Source: VXNE01 sp963665455 (GTDB lineage: Bacteria; Pseudomonadota; Gammaproteobacteria; Pseudomonadales; Azotimanducaceae). From it: a stretch of 64,000 nucleotides of DNA. Both the position numbers and the translations under genes were made by a program. The DNA is taken from positions 434,001 through 498,000 of the forward strand of contig OY762279.1 of NCBI GenBank assembly GCA_963665455.1, given 5' to 3'. Positions 18,704 through 27,052 of the stretch are shown in pieces (positions within the stretch are counted from its first letter, which is position 1; each line of letters starts with the position of its first letter). Under the pieces are notes generated by a model. It had not been told where the DNA came from and ran no database searches. It worked only from the letters and a program-made list of their open reading frames with translations.

Positions 18704-19201
18704 GTGTCCGGCCGCATCCTCGTGGCGGACAGCGACGGCACGTACCTGCTGAAGTTCGTCGGCGACGTGCGCGTGAACCTGTGCGCCGCCGTGGACGGCT
18801 TCCTGGCGGACATGTACCGCGACGCGGGCTTCAAGTCCGTCGTGGTGGACCTGAGCCGCACGGAGGGGATCGACAGCACGTCCCTCGGCGTGCTCGCGAA
18901 GCTCTCCATCGCGGCCCGGGAGCGCTTCGGCTTCAAGCCGACGCTGGTGTCCACGAACTACGACATCACGCGCATCCTCACGACCATGGGGTTCGACGAC
19001 ATCTTCCACATCGTGGAGCGGCCGCTGGTGGAGGAGGCCCAGCTGGGCGAACTCCCACAGGCGGAGTCGACCCCCGAGGATTCGCGGCGCCGCGTGCTGG
19101 AGGCCCACCGCGTGCTGATGGGGATGAACGAGTCGAACGCCTCGGCCTTCCGCGATCTGGTCGCGACCCTGGAGGCCGCCCGGCCCGACGGCCAGGCCTG
19201 A
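18704..19201 (+). CDS. STAS-domain anti-sigma factor antagonist
   Basis: 165 residues. The STAS domain (about 1-105) carries the phosphorylatable serine region VDLSRTEGIDSTSLGVLAKL, with Ser/Thr in DSTSLG as likely targets. A helical C-terminal extension of about 55 residues follows. It starts at GTG 18704, one base after the phosphatase gene ends. Together they suggest an RsbU-RsbV-like switch controlling a sigma or other output encoded elsewhere. Confidence 0.87.
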   Translation: MSGRILVADSDGTYLLKFVGDVRVNLCAAVDGFLADMYRDAGFKSVVVDLSRTEGIDSTSLGVLAKLSIAARERFGFKPTLVSTNYDITRILTTMGFDDIFHIVERPLVEEAQLGELPQAESTPEDSRRRVLEAHRVLMGMNESNASAFRDLVATLEAARPDGQA

Positions 19202-19215
19202 GACCCAACCGGCGC

Positions 19216-20250
19216 CTAAGCGGCTTGGCGCAAGACCAAGTCCGCCGCGGCCTCCAGCACCTCGATCCCCGCCCGCGGATGCCGGGTCTCCTCGGAAAGG
19301 TGCCGACGCCAGGCCCGCGCGCCCGGCATGCCGTTGAAGAGCCCGAAGAGATGCCGGGCGATGTCGTGCAGACGCGCGCCGTCCTCGACCGCGCCGGCCG
19401 CATAGTCCGCGATGTAGCGTTCGAGCACGGCGCGTGGCCCCATCGGCGTCGGGGTCCCGAAGAGCCGTTGCTCCAGTTCTGCAAGCCACCAGGGATTGCG
19501 GTATGCACCCCGGCCGACCATGACGCCGTCCGCCCACGCCAACGCGCCGAGTACCCCGGCGGTGTCGCGCAACCCGCCGTTGACGATCACGGCCAGATGC
19601 GGGAACTCGTCCTTCAGGCGGCGGACGCGGCCATGGTCGAGGGGTGGCACCGATCGGTTCTGGGCGGGGCTCAGGCCCTCCAGCACGGCGATGCGTGCGT
19701 GGACCGCGAACGTGGCGGCGCCGGCATCGGCGCAGGCACCGACGAAGTCGCGCAGGAACGGATAGTCGTCGTGGCCGTCCACGCCCAGCCGGCACTTCAC
19801 CGTCACCGGCACGGGGCTCGCGCCGCGCATCGCGGCGACGCAGGCCGCGACGCGGCGTGGGTCCGCCATCAGGCAGGCGCCGAACGCGCCCCGCCGGACC
19901 CGCGGCGAGGGACAACCGACGTTGAGGTTGATCTCGTCGAAGCCACGCTCCGCGGCGAGCACGGCGCAGCGGGCCAAGGCCCGGGGTTCGGACCCCCCAA
20001 GCTGCAGCGCCACCGGATGCTCGCTCGGGTCGAACGCGAGCACGCGGTCCGTGGGGCCGTGCAGCACGGTGTCCGCCGCCACCATTTCGGTATAGAGCCG
20101 CGCATGGGGCGCAAGCACGCGATGGAAGGCCCGGCAGTGCCGGTCCGTCCACGCCATCATCGGCGCCACGCAGAGGCGATGGCCGTGCGCCGGTGCTCCC
20201 AAATGGGTCGGCGACCGGTGCCGTGCGACCTTTGTGGATTTTTCCTCCAT
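19216..20250 (-). CDS. dusA: tRNA-dihydrouridine synthase A
   Basis: 344-residue FMN/NADPH-dependent enzyme that reduces uridines in the tRNA D-loop. The family opening LCVAPMMAWTDRHCR, the catalytic cysteine in INLNVGCPSPRV, VTVKCRLGVD and the DusA phrase NRSVPPLDHGRVRRL (usual NREIPPL) are present. The length fits DusA (about 330). The ATG at 20250 is preferred over an upstream in-frame start (20310) because GAAGAA precedes it and the family start follows. It is divergent from lpxC. Confidence 0.93.
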   Translation of the reverse strand: MEEKSTKVARHRSPTHLGAPAHGHRLCVAPMMAWTDRHCRAFHRVLAPHARLYTEMVAADTVLHGPTDRVLAFDPSEHPVALQLGGSEPRALARCAVLAAERGFDEINLNVGCPSPRVRRGAFGACLMADPRRVAACVAAMRGASPVPVTVKCRLGVDGHDDYPFLRDFVGACADAGAATFAVHARIAVLEGLSPAQNRSVPPLDHGRVRRLKDEFPHLAVIVNGGLRDTAGVLGALAWADGVMVGRGAYRNPWWLAELEQRLFGTPTPMGPRAVLERYIADYAAGAVEDGARLHDIARHLFGLFNGMPGARAWRRHLSEETRHPRAGIEVLEAAADLVLRQAA

Positions 20251-20255
20251 TATTT

Positions 20256-20285
20256 CTTCATTTTGGTCCACCGCATGTGTATGAT
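20256..20285 (+). promoter_or_regulatory. possible lpxC promoter
   Basis: The dusA-lpxC gap has an unusually AT-rich stretch with TATGAT at 20280-20285 and a weak -35 (TTCATT, 17 bp upstream). It would give a leader of about 115 nt before lpxC. The assignment is by eye and the -35 is poor. Confidence 0.3.
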
Positions 20286-20407
20286 CGCACCTCCCGCACC
20301 AGATTCGCACCGGAATCGGGCACGGGCGAAGCGCTGGTGCAGCGCGGGGGGACTAGGGGTGAGAGCGGCCGCGAAGGGCGGAAAGCCCGTCTAAAGGACG
20401 AAACAGC

Positions 20408-21331
20408 ATGCTGTGTCAACGGACCATTCGAGCCCCGGCGTATGCCATCAGCGTGGGCGTCCACACGGGCAAGAAGGTCGCGATGACCCTGCGCCCCGCC
20501 CCGGCCGATACCGGCATCCGCTTCGTTCGGATGGATCTTGGGCGCCGCCCCCAAACGGTGCGCGCCCTGGCGAGAAACGTCTCCGACACCACCCTCTCCA
20601 CCAGCATCCTCGAGAACGGCGTACAGGTCGCGACGGTCGAACACCTGATGTCGGCCCTGTGGGGGCTCGGCATCGACAACTTGGTGGTGGAGCTTTCCGA
20701 CGAGGAAGTCCCGATCATGGACGGCAGCGCCGCGCCCTTCGTGCAGTTGATCGAGGGCACGGGCATCCTCGAACTGCCGGTGCCGCGCCGCTTCGTGCGG
20801 ATCACCCGCGAGATCGAAGTCTCCCAGGGCGGTGCCACGGCGCAACTGCGGCCCTACGACGGCTTCCGCGCCGCCTATACGTTCGTGGCCGACCACCCCG
20901 TGTTCAACCGCTATCCCAAGCGGGTCGAGGTGGACTTCGCGGACACCTCCTACGTGGCCGAGGTCAGCCAGGCGCGCTCCTTCGGGCTCATCGACGAGTT
21001 GGAGAAGGCCCAGGCCATCAACCGCTGCCTGGGATCGACCCTGGAGAACGCGGTCGGCATCGACGACTCCCGCATCCTCAACACCGAGGGACTGCGCTAC
21101 GAGGACGAGTTCGTCAAGCACAAGGTGCTCGACGCCATCGGGGATCTCTACCTGCTCGGCAAGCCGGTCATCGGCGCGTTCGAGGGGTACATGTCCGGCC
21201 ACGCGCTGAACAACAAGCTGGCGCGGGCACTGCTGCGCTGCGACGACGCCTGGGAAGTCGTGACCGCCAACGAGGGCGCGGTGCCCGCCGCCGCGCTGGC
21301 GGCCTCGGCGCATTCCGCCGCGTCTCACTGA
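20408..21331 (+). CDS. lpxC: UDP-3-O-acyl-N-acetylglucosamine deacetylase
   Basis: 307 residues, the usual LpxC length. This zinc amidase carries out the committed step of lipid A synthesis. The zinc ligands and active site are visible: EHLMSALWGLGIDN (His), HKVLDAIGDLYLLG (His/Asp) and the general-base His in SGHALNNKL; EEVPIMDGSAAPF is the catalytic Glu-region equivalent. The ATG at 20408 has AAGGA 9 nt upstream. It shows a Gram-negative outer membrane. Here it is not next to ftsZ, unlike the common division cluster arrangement. Confidence 0.96.
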   Translation: MLCQRTIRAPAYAISVGVHTGKKVAMTLRPAPADTGIRFVRMDLGRRPQTVRALARNVSDTTLSTSILENGVQVATVEHLMSALWGLGIDNLVVELSDEEVPIMDGSAAPFVQLIEGTGILELPVPRRFVRITREIEVSQGGATAQLRPYDGFRAAYTFVADHPVFNRYPKRVEVDFADTSYVAEVSQARSFGLIDELEKAQAINRCLGSTLENAVGIDDSRILNTEGLRYEDEFVKHKVLDAIGDLYLLGKPVIGAFEGYMSGHALNNKLARALLRCDDAWEVVTANEGAVPAAALAASAHSAASH

Positions 21332-21463
21332 CACGTTAGTCCCGCCGACCCGGCCAGGCCACCCGCCCACGGCCCGGTCGTGGCTTGATCCGATCACAAG
21401 CTCCCTCCCTCCGCGCCCGCCGGGGCCATCGGTCGCCGCCCCTATAATGCCGTTCCGCTTGCC

Positions 21464-22981
21464 ATGTCCGGACCCGGTTTGACCGTTCGCACCCGCGTCG
21501 CCCCCTCGCCCACGGGCGACCCCCACGTTGGCACGGCGTATGTCGCCCTCATGAACCTCGCGTTCGCGCGACATCACGGCGGGCGCTTCGTCCTGCGCAT
21601 CGAGGATACGGACCAAGCCCGGTCCACGCCGGAGTCCGAGGCGGCGATTCTGGCGGCGTTGCGATGGATCGGCATCGTTTGGGACGAGGGCCCCGACGTC
21701 GGCGGCGCGCATGGGCCGTACCGGCAAAGCGAACGCGTGGCGCTCCATCGCGAGCACGCGGAGCGGCTGGTGGCCCAGGGCGACGCGTTCCCCTGCTTCT
21801 GCTCCGCCGAGCGCCTGGACGCCCTGCGCCGGGAACAGCGGGAGCGGGGCGAGAATCCGGGGTACGACGGGCATTGCCTCGGCCTCGCGCCGGGGGAGGC
21901 GTCCCGGCGCATCCGCTCGGACGAACCGCACGTCATTCGCCTGCGCGTGCCCCGGGAAGGCGTGTGCCGCGTGGACGACCGCCTACGCGGAACCATCGAG
22001 ATCCCCTGGACCCAGGTGGACATGCAGGTGCTCGTCAAGAGCGACGGGTTCCCGACCTACCACCTGGCCGTCGTCGTGGACGACCACCTGATGGGCATCA
22101 CCCACGTGCTGCGCGGGGAGGAGTGGATCGGTTCCTTGCCGAAACATCAGCTCCTCTACCGTTGTCTCGGCTGGGCGATGCCGGAGCACGTCCACCTCCC
22201 GCTGCTGCGCAATCCGGACCGGAGCAAGCTCTCGAAGCGCAAGAACCCCACGAGTCTCCACTACTTTCGGGACGTGGGCTACCTGCCGCAGGCGCTCCGG
22301 AACTACCTCGGCCTCATGGGCTGGTCCATGCCGGACGAGCGCGAGATATTCTCCTTCGACGAAATGGCGGCGGAGTTCGACGTCGACCGCGTCGCGACGA
22401 GTGGGCCGGTGTTCGACCTCGAGAAGCTCAACTGGCTGAACGGACAGTACCTCCGCGGGCTTTCCCCGGAAGCGTTTGCCGAGCGCGTCTCGGACTGGGG
22501 CCTCGGGGGCAAGAAGGTCGCGCGGCTGTTGCCGTTGGTGCAGTCCCGCACCGAGCGCCTCATCGATCTCGCGCCGCAGCTCGACTACCTGCTCGGCGAG
22601 CGCGCCGCCGTCGGGATCGAGGACTTCGCCCACAAGACGCTCACCCCCGAGGACTGCCGCCGCATCCTGCATCACGTCCTGCGCGTCCTCGACGACTTGC
22701 CGGAAGTCACCGCCGACACCGTGCTCGCCCGCTGCCGGGCCCTGGCCCCCGGGATGGACCTGAAGTTCCGCGACCTCCTGTTCCCGCTGTTCGTGGCCGT
22801 CTCCGGCCGCGCGGTGGCGCTGCCGCTCTTCGACTCGATCGCCTTCCTCGGCCGTGACCTCACCCGGGCACGCATCCGCTCGGCCTTGGACGCGCTCGGC
22901 GGCATCTCGAAGAAGGAGGCGAAGCGTCTCGACAAGGCGTTCGCGGCGCTGGACGCGGGCGACTCGGCCGGCGGGGACTGA
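21464..22981 (+). CDS. gltX: glutamyl-tRNA synthetase
   Basis: 505-residue class I synthetase. The HIGH-type motif reads PTGDPHVGTAY (about 14-24) and the KMSKS-type motif SKLSKRK (about 250-256). FVLRIEDTDQARS and an anticodon-binding C-terminal domain follow. It charges tRNA-Glu with ATP. The length is slightly above E. coli GltX (471). The ATG at 21464 has no strong ribosome site, but MSGPGLTVRTRVAPSPTG is a normal start. A TATAAT hexamer 20 bp upstream (21444) may be its -10 element. Confidence 0.96.
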   Translation: MSGPGLTVRTRVAPSPTGDPHVGTAYVALMNLAFARHHGGRFVLRIEDTDQARSTPESEAAILAALRWIGIVWDEGPDVGGAHGPYRQSERVALHREHAERLVAQGDAFPCFCSAERLDALRREQRERGENPGYDGHCLGLAPGEASRRIRSDEPHVIRLRVPREGVCRVDDRLRGTIEIPWTQVDMQVLVKSDGFPTYHLAVVVDDHLMGITHVLRGEEWIGSLPKHQLLYRCLGWAMPEHVHLPLLRNPDRSKLSKRKNPTSLHYFRDVGYLPQALRNYLGLMGWSMPDEREIFSFDEMAAEFDVDRVATSGPVFDLEKLNWLNGQYLRGLSPEAFAERVSDWGLGGKKVARLLPLVQSRTERLIDLAPQLDYLLGERAAVGIEDFAHKTLTPEDCRRILHHVLRVLDDLPEVTADTVLARCRALAPGMDLKFRDLLFPLFVAVSGRAVALPLFDSIAFLGRDLTRARIRSALDALGGISKKEAKRLDKAFAALDAGDSAGGD

Positions 22982-23060
22982 CTCGGTGGCCGAACCCTTG
23001 GCCGCGCGCCGTTCCGATTGACACTTTCGAGGGGCGGCACGTACCATCGCGCCGCCGCGT

Positions 23061-23136
23061 GGGGCCATAGCTCAGCTGGGAGAGCGCGACAATGGCATTG
23101 TTGAGGTCGGCGGTTCGATCCCGCCTGGCTCCACCA
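23061..23136 (+). tRNA. tRNA-Ala (GGC)
   Basis: 76-nt cloverleaf. Acceptor GGGGCCA/TGGCTCC with the G3-U70 wobble that marks alanine tRNAs, D-stem GCTC/GAGC, anticodon stem CGACA/TGTTG with loop ATGGCAT (anticodon GGC), and T-arm GGCGG-TTCGATC-CCGCC. CCA is encoded. Confidence 0.95.
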
Positions 23137-23165
23137 CCTCTTCTTCGAAGGGCCTGAAACCCCGA

Positions 23166-24065
23166 TCAGCTTCCCGCCGCCCCGTTCCGGTACGGCGCCA
23201 TGTCCATCCCCGGATAGCGCGCCGCCACGCCCGCGAGCGTCTCCTCCGTCCAATAGACATGCCCCGGTGCCGGGAATCCGAACGCCTGGCGCTCCTCCGG
23301 CGTGGCCGTCTCGATCCAGTCGCGAAACTCGGGCCGGATCGCCTCCGCGGACCAGCCCGTGATGCCGAGCCATTTCCACGCCGCCGGGGCGTAGGTGATG
23401 AACTGCCCGATGCGGCCGGCGTCTGCGTGGAACGGCGTGCCGCGGTGGAAGGTGCGCATGCTGTAGGCGAGCAGCGAGCCCGCCGGGACCGTCACCCGCA
23501 CTTCGTTCTCGTAAATCGCCGGCCGCTCCTCGCGGGTGTAGTGGGCGGGCCAGCGGATGCGCTCCGGGTAGTGCTCCCAGGAACAGATGGCGGTGGGCGC
23601 ACGGCTGGCGTCGACGTCCGTGTAGTAGAGGAGGTAGGCGGTCTGCCAGTACCCCGGGTCGAGGGGCGGATACGCCAGGGTGTGGTTGCCGAAGTCGCAG
23701 TGCATGATCTGGTCGCGGTCGGCATGGTGCCCCTTGCACTTCACGTGTAGCTGGGATTGTTCGCAGAAGAGGTCATCGTGCCCGGCCATCTCCGCGGCGA
23801 AGCGGCGTAGCTCGGGGTGCAGGGTGATGGCGTTCAGCGTCGTGCCGGCGTACGGAAAGCGGACGAAGCCCCGGCCCGGCTGCCACTTCGCGTTCCAATT
23901 CGGCGGCTTGCCACTCGTCGGATCGTCGCAGAACTCCACCCAGCCGGGCAGTATCTCAGTCAGTTCCGCGCGCGCCGCGGCCAGCTCGGCCGGCGTCAGG
24001 AAGTTCTCGACGATCACGTAGCCGTGACGCCGGTAGTGCGCGGCGTGGTGCGCTTCAAAGCTCAT
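23166..24065 (-). CDS. phytanoyl-CoA dioxygenase family oxygenase
   Basis: 299-residue Fe(II)/2-oxoglutarate oxygenase of the PhyH family. The N terminus YRRHGYVIVENFLTPAEL is typical; the metal motif HxD is in MHCDFGNHT (about 121-129), and the distal His and the Arg binding 2-oxoglutarate are in FHRGTPFHADAGRIGQF. The substrate is unknown; such paralogues are numerous in marine and symbiotic proteobacteria. It converges on gltX and tRNA-Ala and is divergent from the cytochrome-like lipoprotein gene. Confidence 0.87.
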   Translation of the reverse strand: MSFEAHHAAHYRRHGYVIVENFLTPAELAAARAELTEILPGWVEFCDDPTSGKPPNWNAKWQPGRGFVRFPYAGTTLNAITLHPELRRFAAEMAGHDDLFCEQSQLHVKCKGHHADRDQIMHCDFGNHTLAYPPLDPGYWQTAYLLYYTDVDASRAPTAICSWEHYPERIRWPAHYTREERPAIYENEVRVTVPAGSLLAYSMRTFHRGTPFHADAGRIGQFITYAPAAWKWLGITGWSAEAIRPEFRDWIETATPEERQAFGFPAPGHVYWTEETLAGVAARYPGMDMAPYRNGAAGS

Positions 24066-24137
24066 CGCGGCGGGTTTGCCCGCATCCGGTTTCCCCGCAT
24101 AATGCGCCGCTTCCCACCACTCGGGAATCTTGCCTTC

Positions 24138-24599
24138 GTGAAACGCATCCTGGCGATTCTATCGCTTGCCGTGGCCGGCTGCGGCGGCGGGCCGCCGCCG
24201 GCGTCGTTCGAGTCCGTGCACGACGTCAAGGAGACGATGCGGTTCGTGCTCGATCCCGCAGCCGACGTGATCTGGGATTCCGCCGGGGAGATCATCACCG
24301 CCGATGGCGTCGAAGACCTCGCGCCCACGACGGAGGAGGGCTGGCTGCGGGTGGCCCACGCCGCGGCGGTCGTCGCGGAGTCCGGCAACCTCATGATGAT
24401 GCCGGACCGGGCCGTCGACCAGGCCGAATGGGCCGAGATCTCCCGGGGCCTCGTGCGCGCCGGCATCCAGGCTCGGGACGCCGCGGAGGCCAAGGACGCC
24501 GAGGCGCTCTTCGTGGCCGGCGGGCATCTCTACAACGTCTGCGTCGCGTGCCATCAGCAGTACTGGATGGATCGGCCGGTGCGTCCGGGAGCGCCGTGA
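24138..24599 (+). CDS. c-type cytochrome lipoprotein (cytochrome c'-like)
   Basis: 153 residues. A short signal ends in a lipobox (LSLAVAGC, Cys about 15), so it should be a lipid-anchored periplasmic protein. The body is helical and has a single heme motif CVACH near the C terminus (about 135-139), the cytochrome c' layout. The start is GTG 24138. Its stop overlaps the HupE-like start by 4 nt, so it belongs to the following membrane cluster. Its electron partner is unknown. Confidence 0.78.
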   Translation: MKRILAILSLAVAGCGGGPPPASFESVHDVKETMRFVLDPAADVIWDSAGEIITADGVEDLAPTTEEGWLRVAHAAAVVAESGNLMMMPDRAVDQAEWAEISRGLVRAGIQARDAAEAKDAEALFVAGGHLYNVCVACHQQYWMDRPVRPGAP

Positions 24600-25288
24600 G
24601 AGTACTCGTCTGCGCGTTTCTCCTGCTCGGGGCTTCCCTGCTCGCGGGCCCAGCCGCGTGGGGACACGCCGTCTCGGACTCGGACGCGCTCTTCGTCGAG
24701 CGCATCGACGGTCCCGCGGTGGCGCCCTTCCTCTATCTCGGCGCCAAGCACATGGTCACGGGCTACGATCACCTGCTCTTCCTGGTCGGGGTGATCTTCT
24801 TCCTCCATCGGCTCCGCGACGTGGCGCTCTACGTCACGCTCTTCACGGTGGGCCACAGCATCACGCTGCTCGCCGGGGTGCTGGGCGGCTGGCAGGTCAA
24901 TCCCTGGGTGATCGACGCGATCATCGGCCTGTCCATCGTCTACAAGGCGTTCGAGAACATGGATGGCTTCCGCCGCGTGTTCGGTGTCGCCCCGGACACC
25001 CGCGCCGCCGTGCTGGTCTTCGGGCTGTTTCATGGGCTCGGGCTCGCGACGAAGCTGCAGGAACTGGTGCATTCCGAGAATGGACTTCTGGTGAACATCG
25101 TGAGCTTCAACGTCGGCGTTGAGCTCGGGCAATTCACGGCGCTCGCGGCGGTGCTCGGGCTGCTGGTCCTCTGGCGCAACCGGGCGAGCTTCGCGCGCCA
25201 CGCCTTCGCGACGAACGCCGTCCTGATGGCCGGGGGCTTTCTACTCGCGGGCTACCAGCTCGGTGGATTGTTCCTCTCCCCGGCATGA
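24596..25288 (+). CDS. HupE/UreJ family membrane protein
   Basis: 230 residues. After a signal-like first segment there are about six membrane spans. Family motifs are the GYDHLLFLVGVIFFL region, HGLGLATKLQEL and FNVGVELGQ. HupE/UreJ proteins are linked to nickel uptake in hydrogenase and urease loci. This subgroup sits outside those loci, next to DUF6644 proteins, and its substrate is unproven. The GTG start overlaps the cytochrome gene stop by 4 nt. Confidence 0.82.
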   Translation: MRVLVCAFLLLGASLLAGPAAWGHAVSDSDALFVERIDGPAVAPFLYLGAKHMVTGYDHLLFLVGVIFFLHRLRDVALYVTLFTVGHSITLLAGVLGGWQVNPWVIDAIIGLSIVYKAFENMDGFRRVFGVAPDTRAAVLVFGLFHGLGLATKLQELVHSENGLLVNIVSFNVGVELGQFTALAAVLGLLVLWRNRASFARHAFATNAVLMAGGFLLAGYQLGGLFLSPA

Positions 25289-25295
25289 GCCCGGC

Positions 25296-25880
25296 ATGAG
25301 TTCGCCAACCCCCGAAGGGCCGTCCGCGGTCCGCATCCTCGTGACCTCCGCAGGCGCGGCGGTGATGGCCGTTGCCGTGCTGTTCACGGTCGTGCTGCCG
25401 GCGGAGTTCGGCTTCGATCCCCTCGGCACGGGTGGCGCGCTCGGCGTCGCCGGGCTCTCCCGGGACGTGACGAGTACACTGGCGCGCCAGGAAGGCCGGT
25501 TCCTGACGGACGAAGCACGCTTCACCCTGTCGCCGTTCGAATCGGTGGAGTACAAGTACCGGTTGGAGGAGGGGGACAGCATGCTCTACGACTGGACGGC
25601 GACCGGCGAGGTGCTCTACGAACTGCACAGCGAGCCGGACGGCGCCGCGCCTGGCTACGCGGAATCCTTCGACCGGGCGCGGGCCGAGGGGGGCGCCGGC
25701 GCGTACGTCGCGCCGTTTCCGGGCATTCACGGCTGGTTCTGGGAGAACCGGGGGGAGGCGGACGCGACGCTGACGCTGCGGACGGCGGGGTTCTACTCCA
25801 CCGCTTTCGAGTTTCGCGATGGCGGGCGTTTCGAGCGGCCGATCAAGGGACACCCGGCGAACGAAGCCATGGCACCGTGA
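25296..25880 (+). CDS. single-span membrane-anchored protein (transmembrane anchor family)
   Basis: 194 residues. One N-terminal membrane segment (about 13-36) precedes a periplasmic domain with FTLSPFESVEYKYRLEEGDSM, a phrase typical of small 'transmembrane anchor' proteins found beside HupE/UreJ genes, and a FPGIHGWFWENR motif. No catalytic residues are recognised. It lies 7 bp after the HupE-like gene and 17 bp before the DUF6644 gene, so it is probably co-transcribed. Confidence 0.7.
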   Translation: MSSPTPEGPSAVRILVTSAGAAVMAVAVLFTVVLPAEFGFDPLGTGGALGVAGLSRDVTSTLARQEGRFLTDEARFTLSPFESVEYKYRLEEGDSMLYDWTATGEVLYELHSEPDGAAPGYAESFDRARAEGGAGAYVAPFPGIHGWFWENRGEADATLTLRTAGFYSTAFEFRDGGRFERPIKGHPANEAMAP

Positions 25881-25897
25881 GGGAGGAACGCGGGTAA

Positions 25898-26458
25898 ATG
25901 TCCCTGCTGCCGTTCTGTGAGTGGCTGGCCGAGACGGCCTGGAGCATCGCGCTGCGCGAGTCCCTCTGGGCCTATCCGATCATCGAGTCGACACACGTGG
26001 TGACGCTGCTGCTCTTCGCCGGCACCGTCATGATGGTGGACCTCCGGCTCCTTGGCCTCGCGTTCCGGGACGTGCCGGTGTCGGAGATGAACGCGCGGCT
26101 GTTGCCCTGGACCGTGGTGGGCGCCGTCATCATGATCGCGACGGGCGTGCTCCTCTTCTACGCCATTCCCGTGCGCACCTACCAGAGCGTCTGGTTCCGC
26201 ATCAAGGTCGTGTTCCTGGTGGCGGCAGCCATCAACGTCTGGATCTTCCACAAGCGCGTGCAGCGTGACCGAGAGCGCTGGGACAACAATCCGAAACCGC
26301 CCCTCGCGGCCCGCGTCTCGGCCGCGGCGTCCCTCGTGCTGTGGTCCGGGATCATCGTGTTCGGCCGGATGATCGCCTACAACTGGTTCGACTGTTACCG
26401 GCCGCAGTCGGACTTCGTCTATTGGCTCGCGGGGTGCGTCGTGGAGGCCCAGGCATGA
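25898..26458 (+). CDS. DUF6644-like four-helix membrane protein 1
   Basis: 186 residues with about four or five membrane helices. The pattern ALRESLWAYPIIESTHVVTLLLFAGTVMMVDLRLLG is shared with the next gene (RESLWLFPAIEAVHLLGLGLLGGSLLMVDLRLLG), so the two are paralogues. Histidines in the first helix (ESTHV) could bind heme or metal, but this is inference. GGAGG lies upstream of the ATG. Confidence 0.72.
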   Translation: MSLLPFCEWLAETAWSIALRESLWAYPIIESTHVVTLLLFAGTVMMVDLRLLGLAFRDVPVSEMNARLLPWTVVGAVIMIATGVLLFYAIPVRTYQSVWFRIKVVFLVAAAINVWIFHKRVQRDRERWDNNPKPPLAARVSAAASLVLWSGIIVFGRMIAYNWFDCYRPQSDFVYWLAGCVVEAQA

Positions 26459-26925
26459 ACTGGCTGGAGGTCTTCGACGCGATGGAGCGCACGGCGGTCG
26501 GCCAGGCGATCCGCGAGTCGCTATGGCTCTTTCCCGCCATCGAGGCCGTGCACCTATTGGGTCTCGGCCTGCTCGGCGGTTCGCTACTGATGGTGGACCT
26601 GCGCCTGCTTGGCGTGGGCCTCCGAAGTCGCGCCCCGCGCCTGGTCCTCGCCGACGCCCGGCCCTGGTTCCTGGCCGCGCTGGCGACGATGTTCGCGACG
26701 GGCATCCCGCTCTTCCTCTCCGAAGCCATCAAGTGCTTCTACAACTACTCCTTCTGGGTGAAGATGATCGGATTGGCGACGGGGTTGGTCTTTACCTTCG
26801 CGATCAAGCACCCGCTGGTGCGCCGCGATCCGGGCCGGTTGTTGGGGGCGTTGCTCGGAATCGTCTCGATCTGCGTCTGGTTCACCGTCGCCGCCGCGGG
26901 GCGTTGGATCGGGTTTTCAGGCTGA
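26455..26925 (+). CDS. DUF6644-like four-helix membrane protein 2
   Basis: 156 residues with four predicted membrane helices. It is a paralogue of the preceding gene and overlaps its stop by 4 nt (ATGA). The conserved EAVH histidine sits in the first helix and KMIG lies before the third. It is the last gene of the cytochrome-HupE-anchor-DUF6644-DUF6644 set. Two adjacent paralogues suggest a heterodimeric membrane complex. Confidence 0.72.
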   Translation: MNWLEVFDAMERTAVGQAIRESLWLFPAIEAVHLLGLGLLGGSLLMVDLRLLGVGLRSRAPRLVLADARPWFLAALATMFATGIPLFLSEAIKCFYNYSFWVKMIGLATGLVFTFAIKHPLVRRDPGRLLGALLGIVSICVWFTVAAAGRWIGFSG

Positions 26926-27052
26926 CGCTCGGGGGGCTACGCGACGAAGGCCCGTCCTTGGCGTGCGGGCGCCGGGGCCACTACACTGCGGACGTCGCCG
27001 GCATCCCCCGGATGGTCGGCGGCTCCGGCAACGTTGAACACGAGGAGGCTGG

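Noticed and set aside
23061..23136. tRNA-Ala as an integration site
   Set aside because: No integrase gene and no direct repeat of the tRNA 3' end are seen downstream; neighbours look like ordinary genes.
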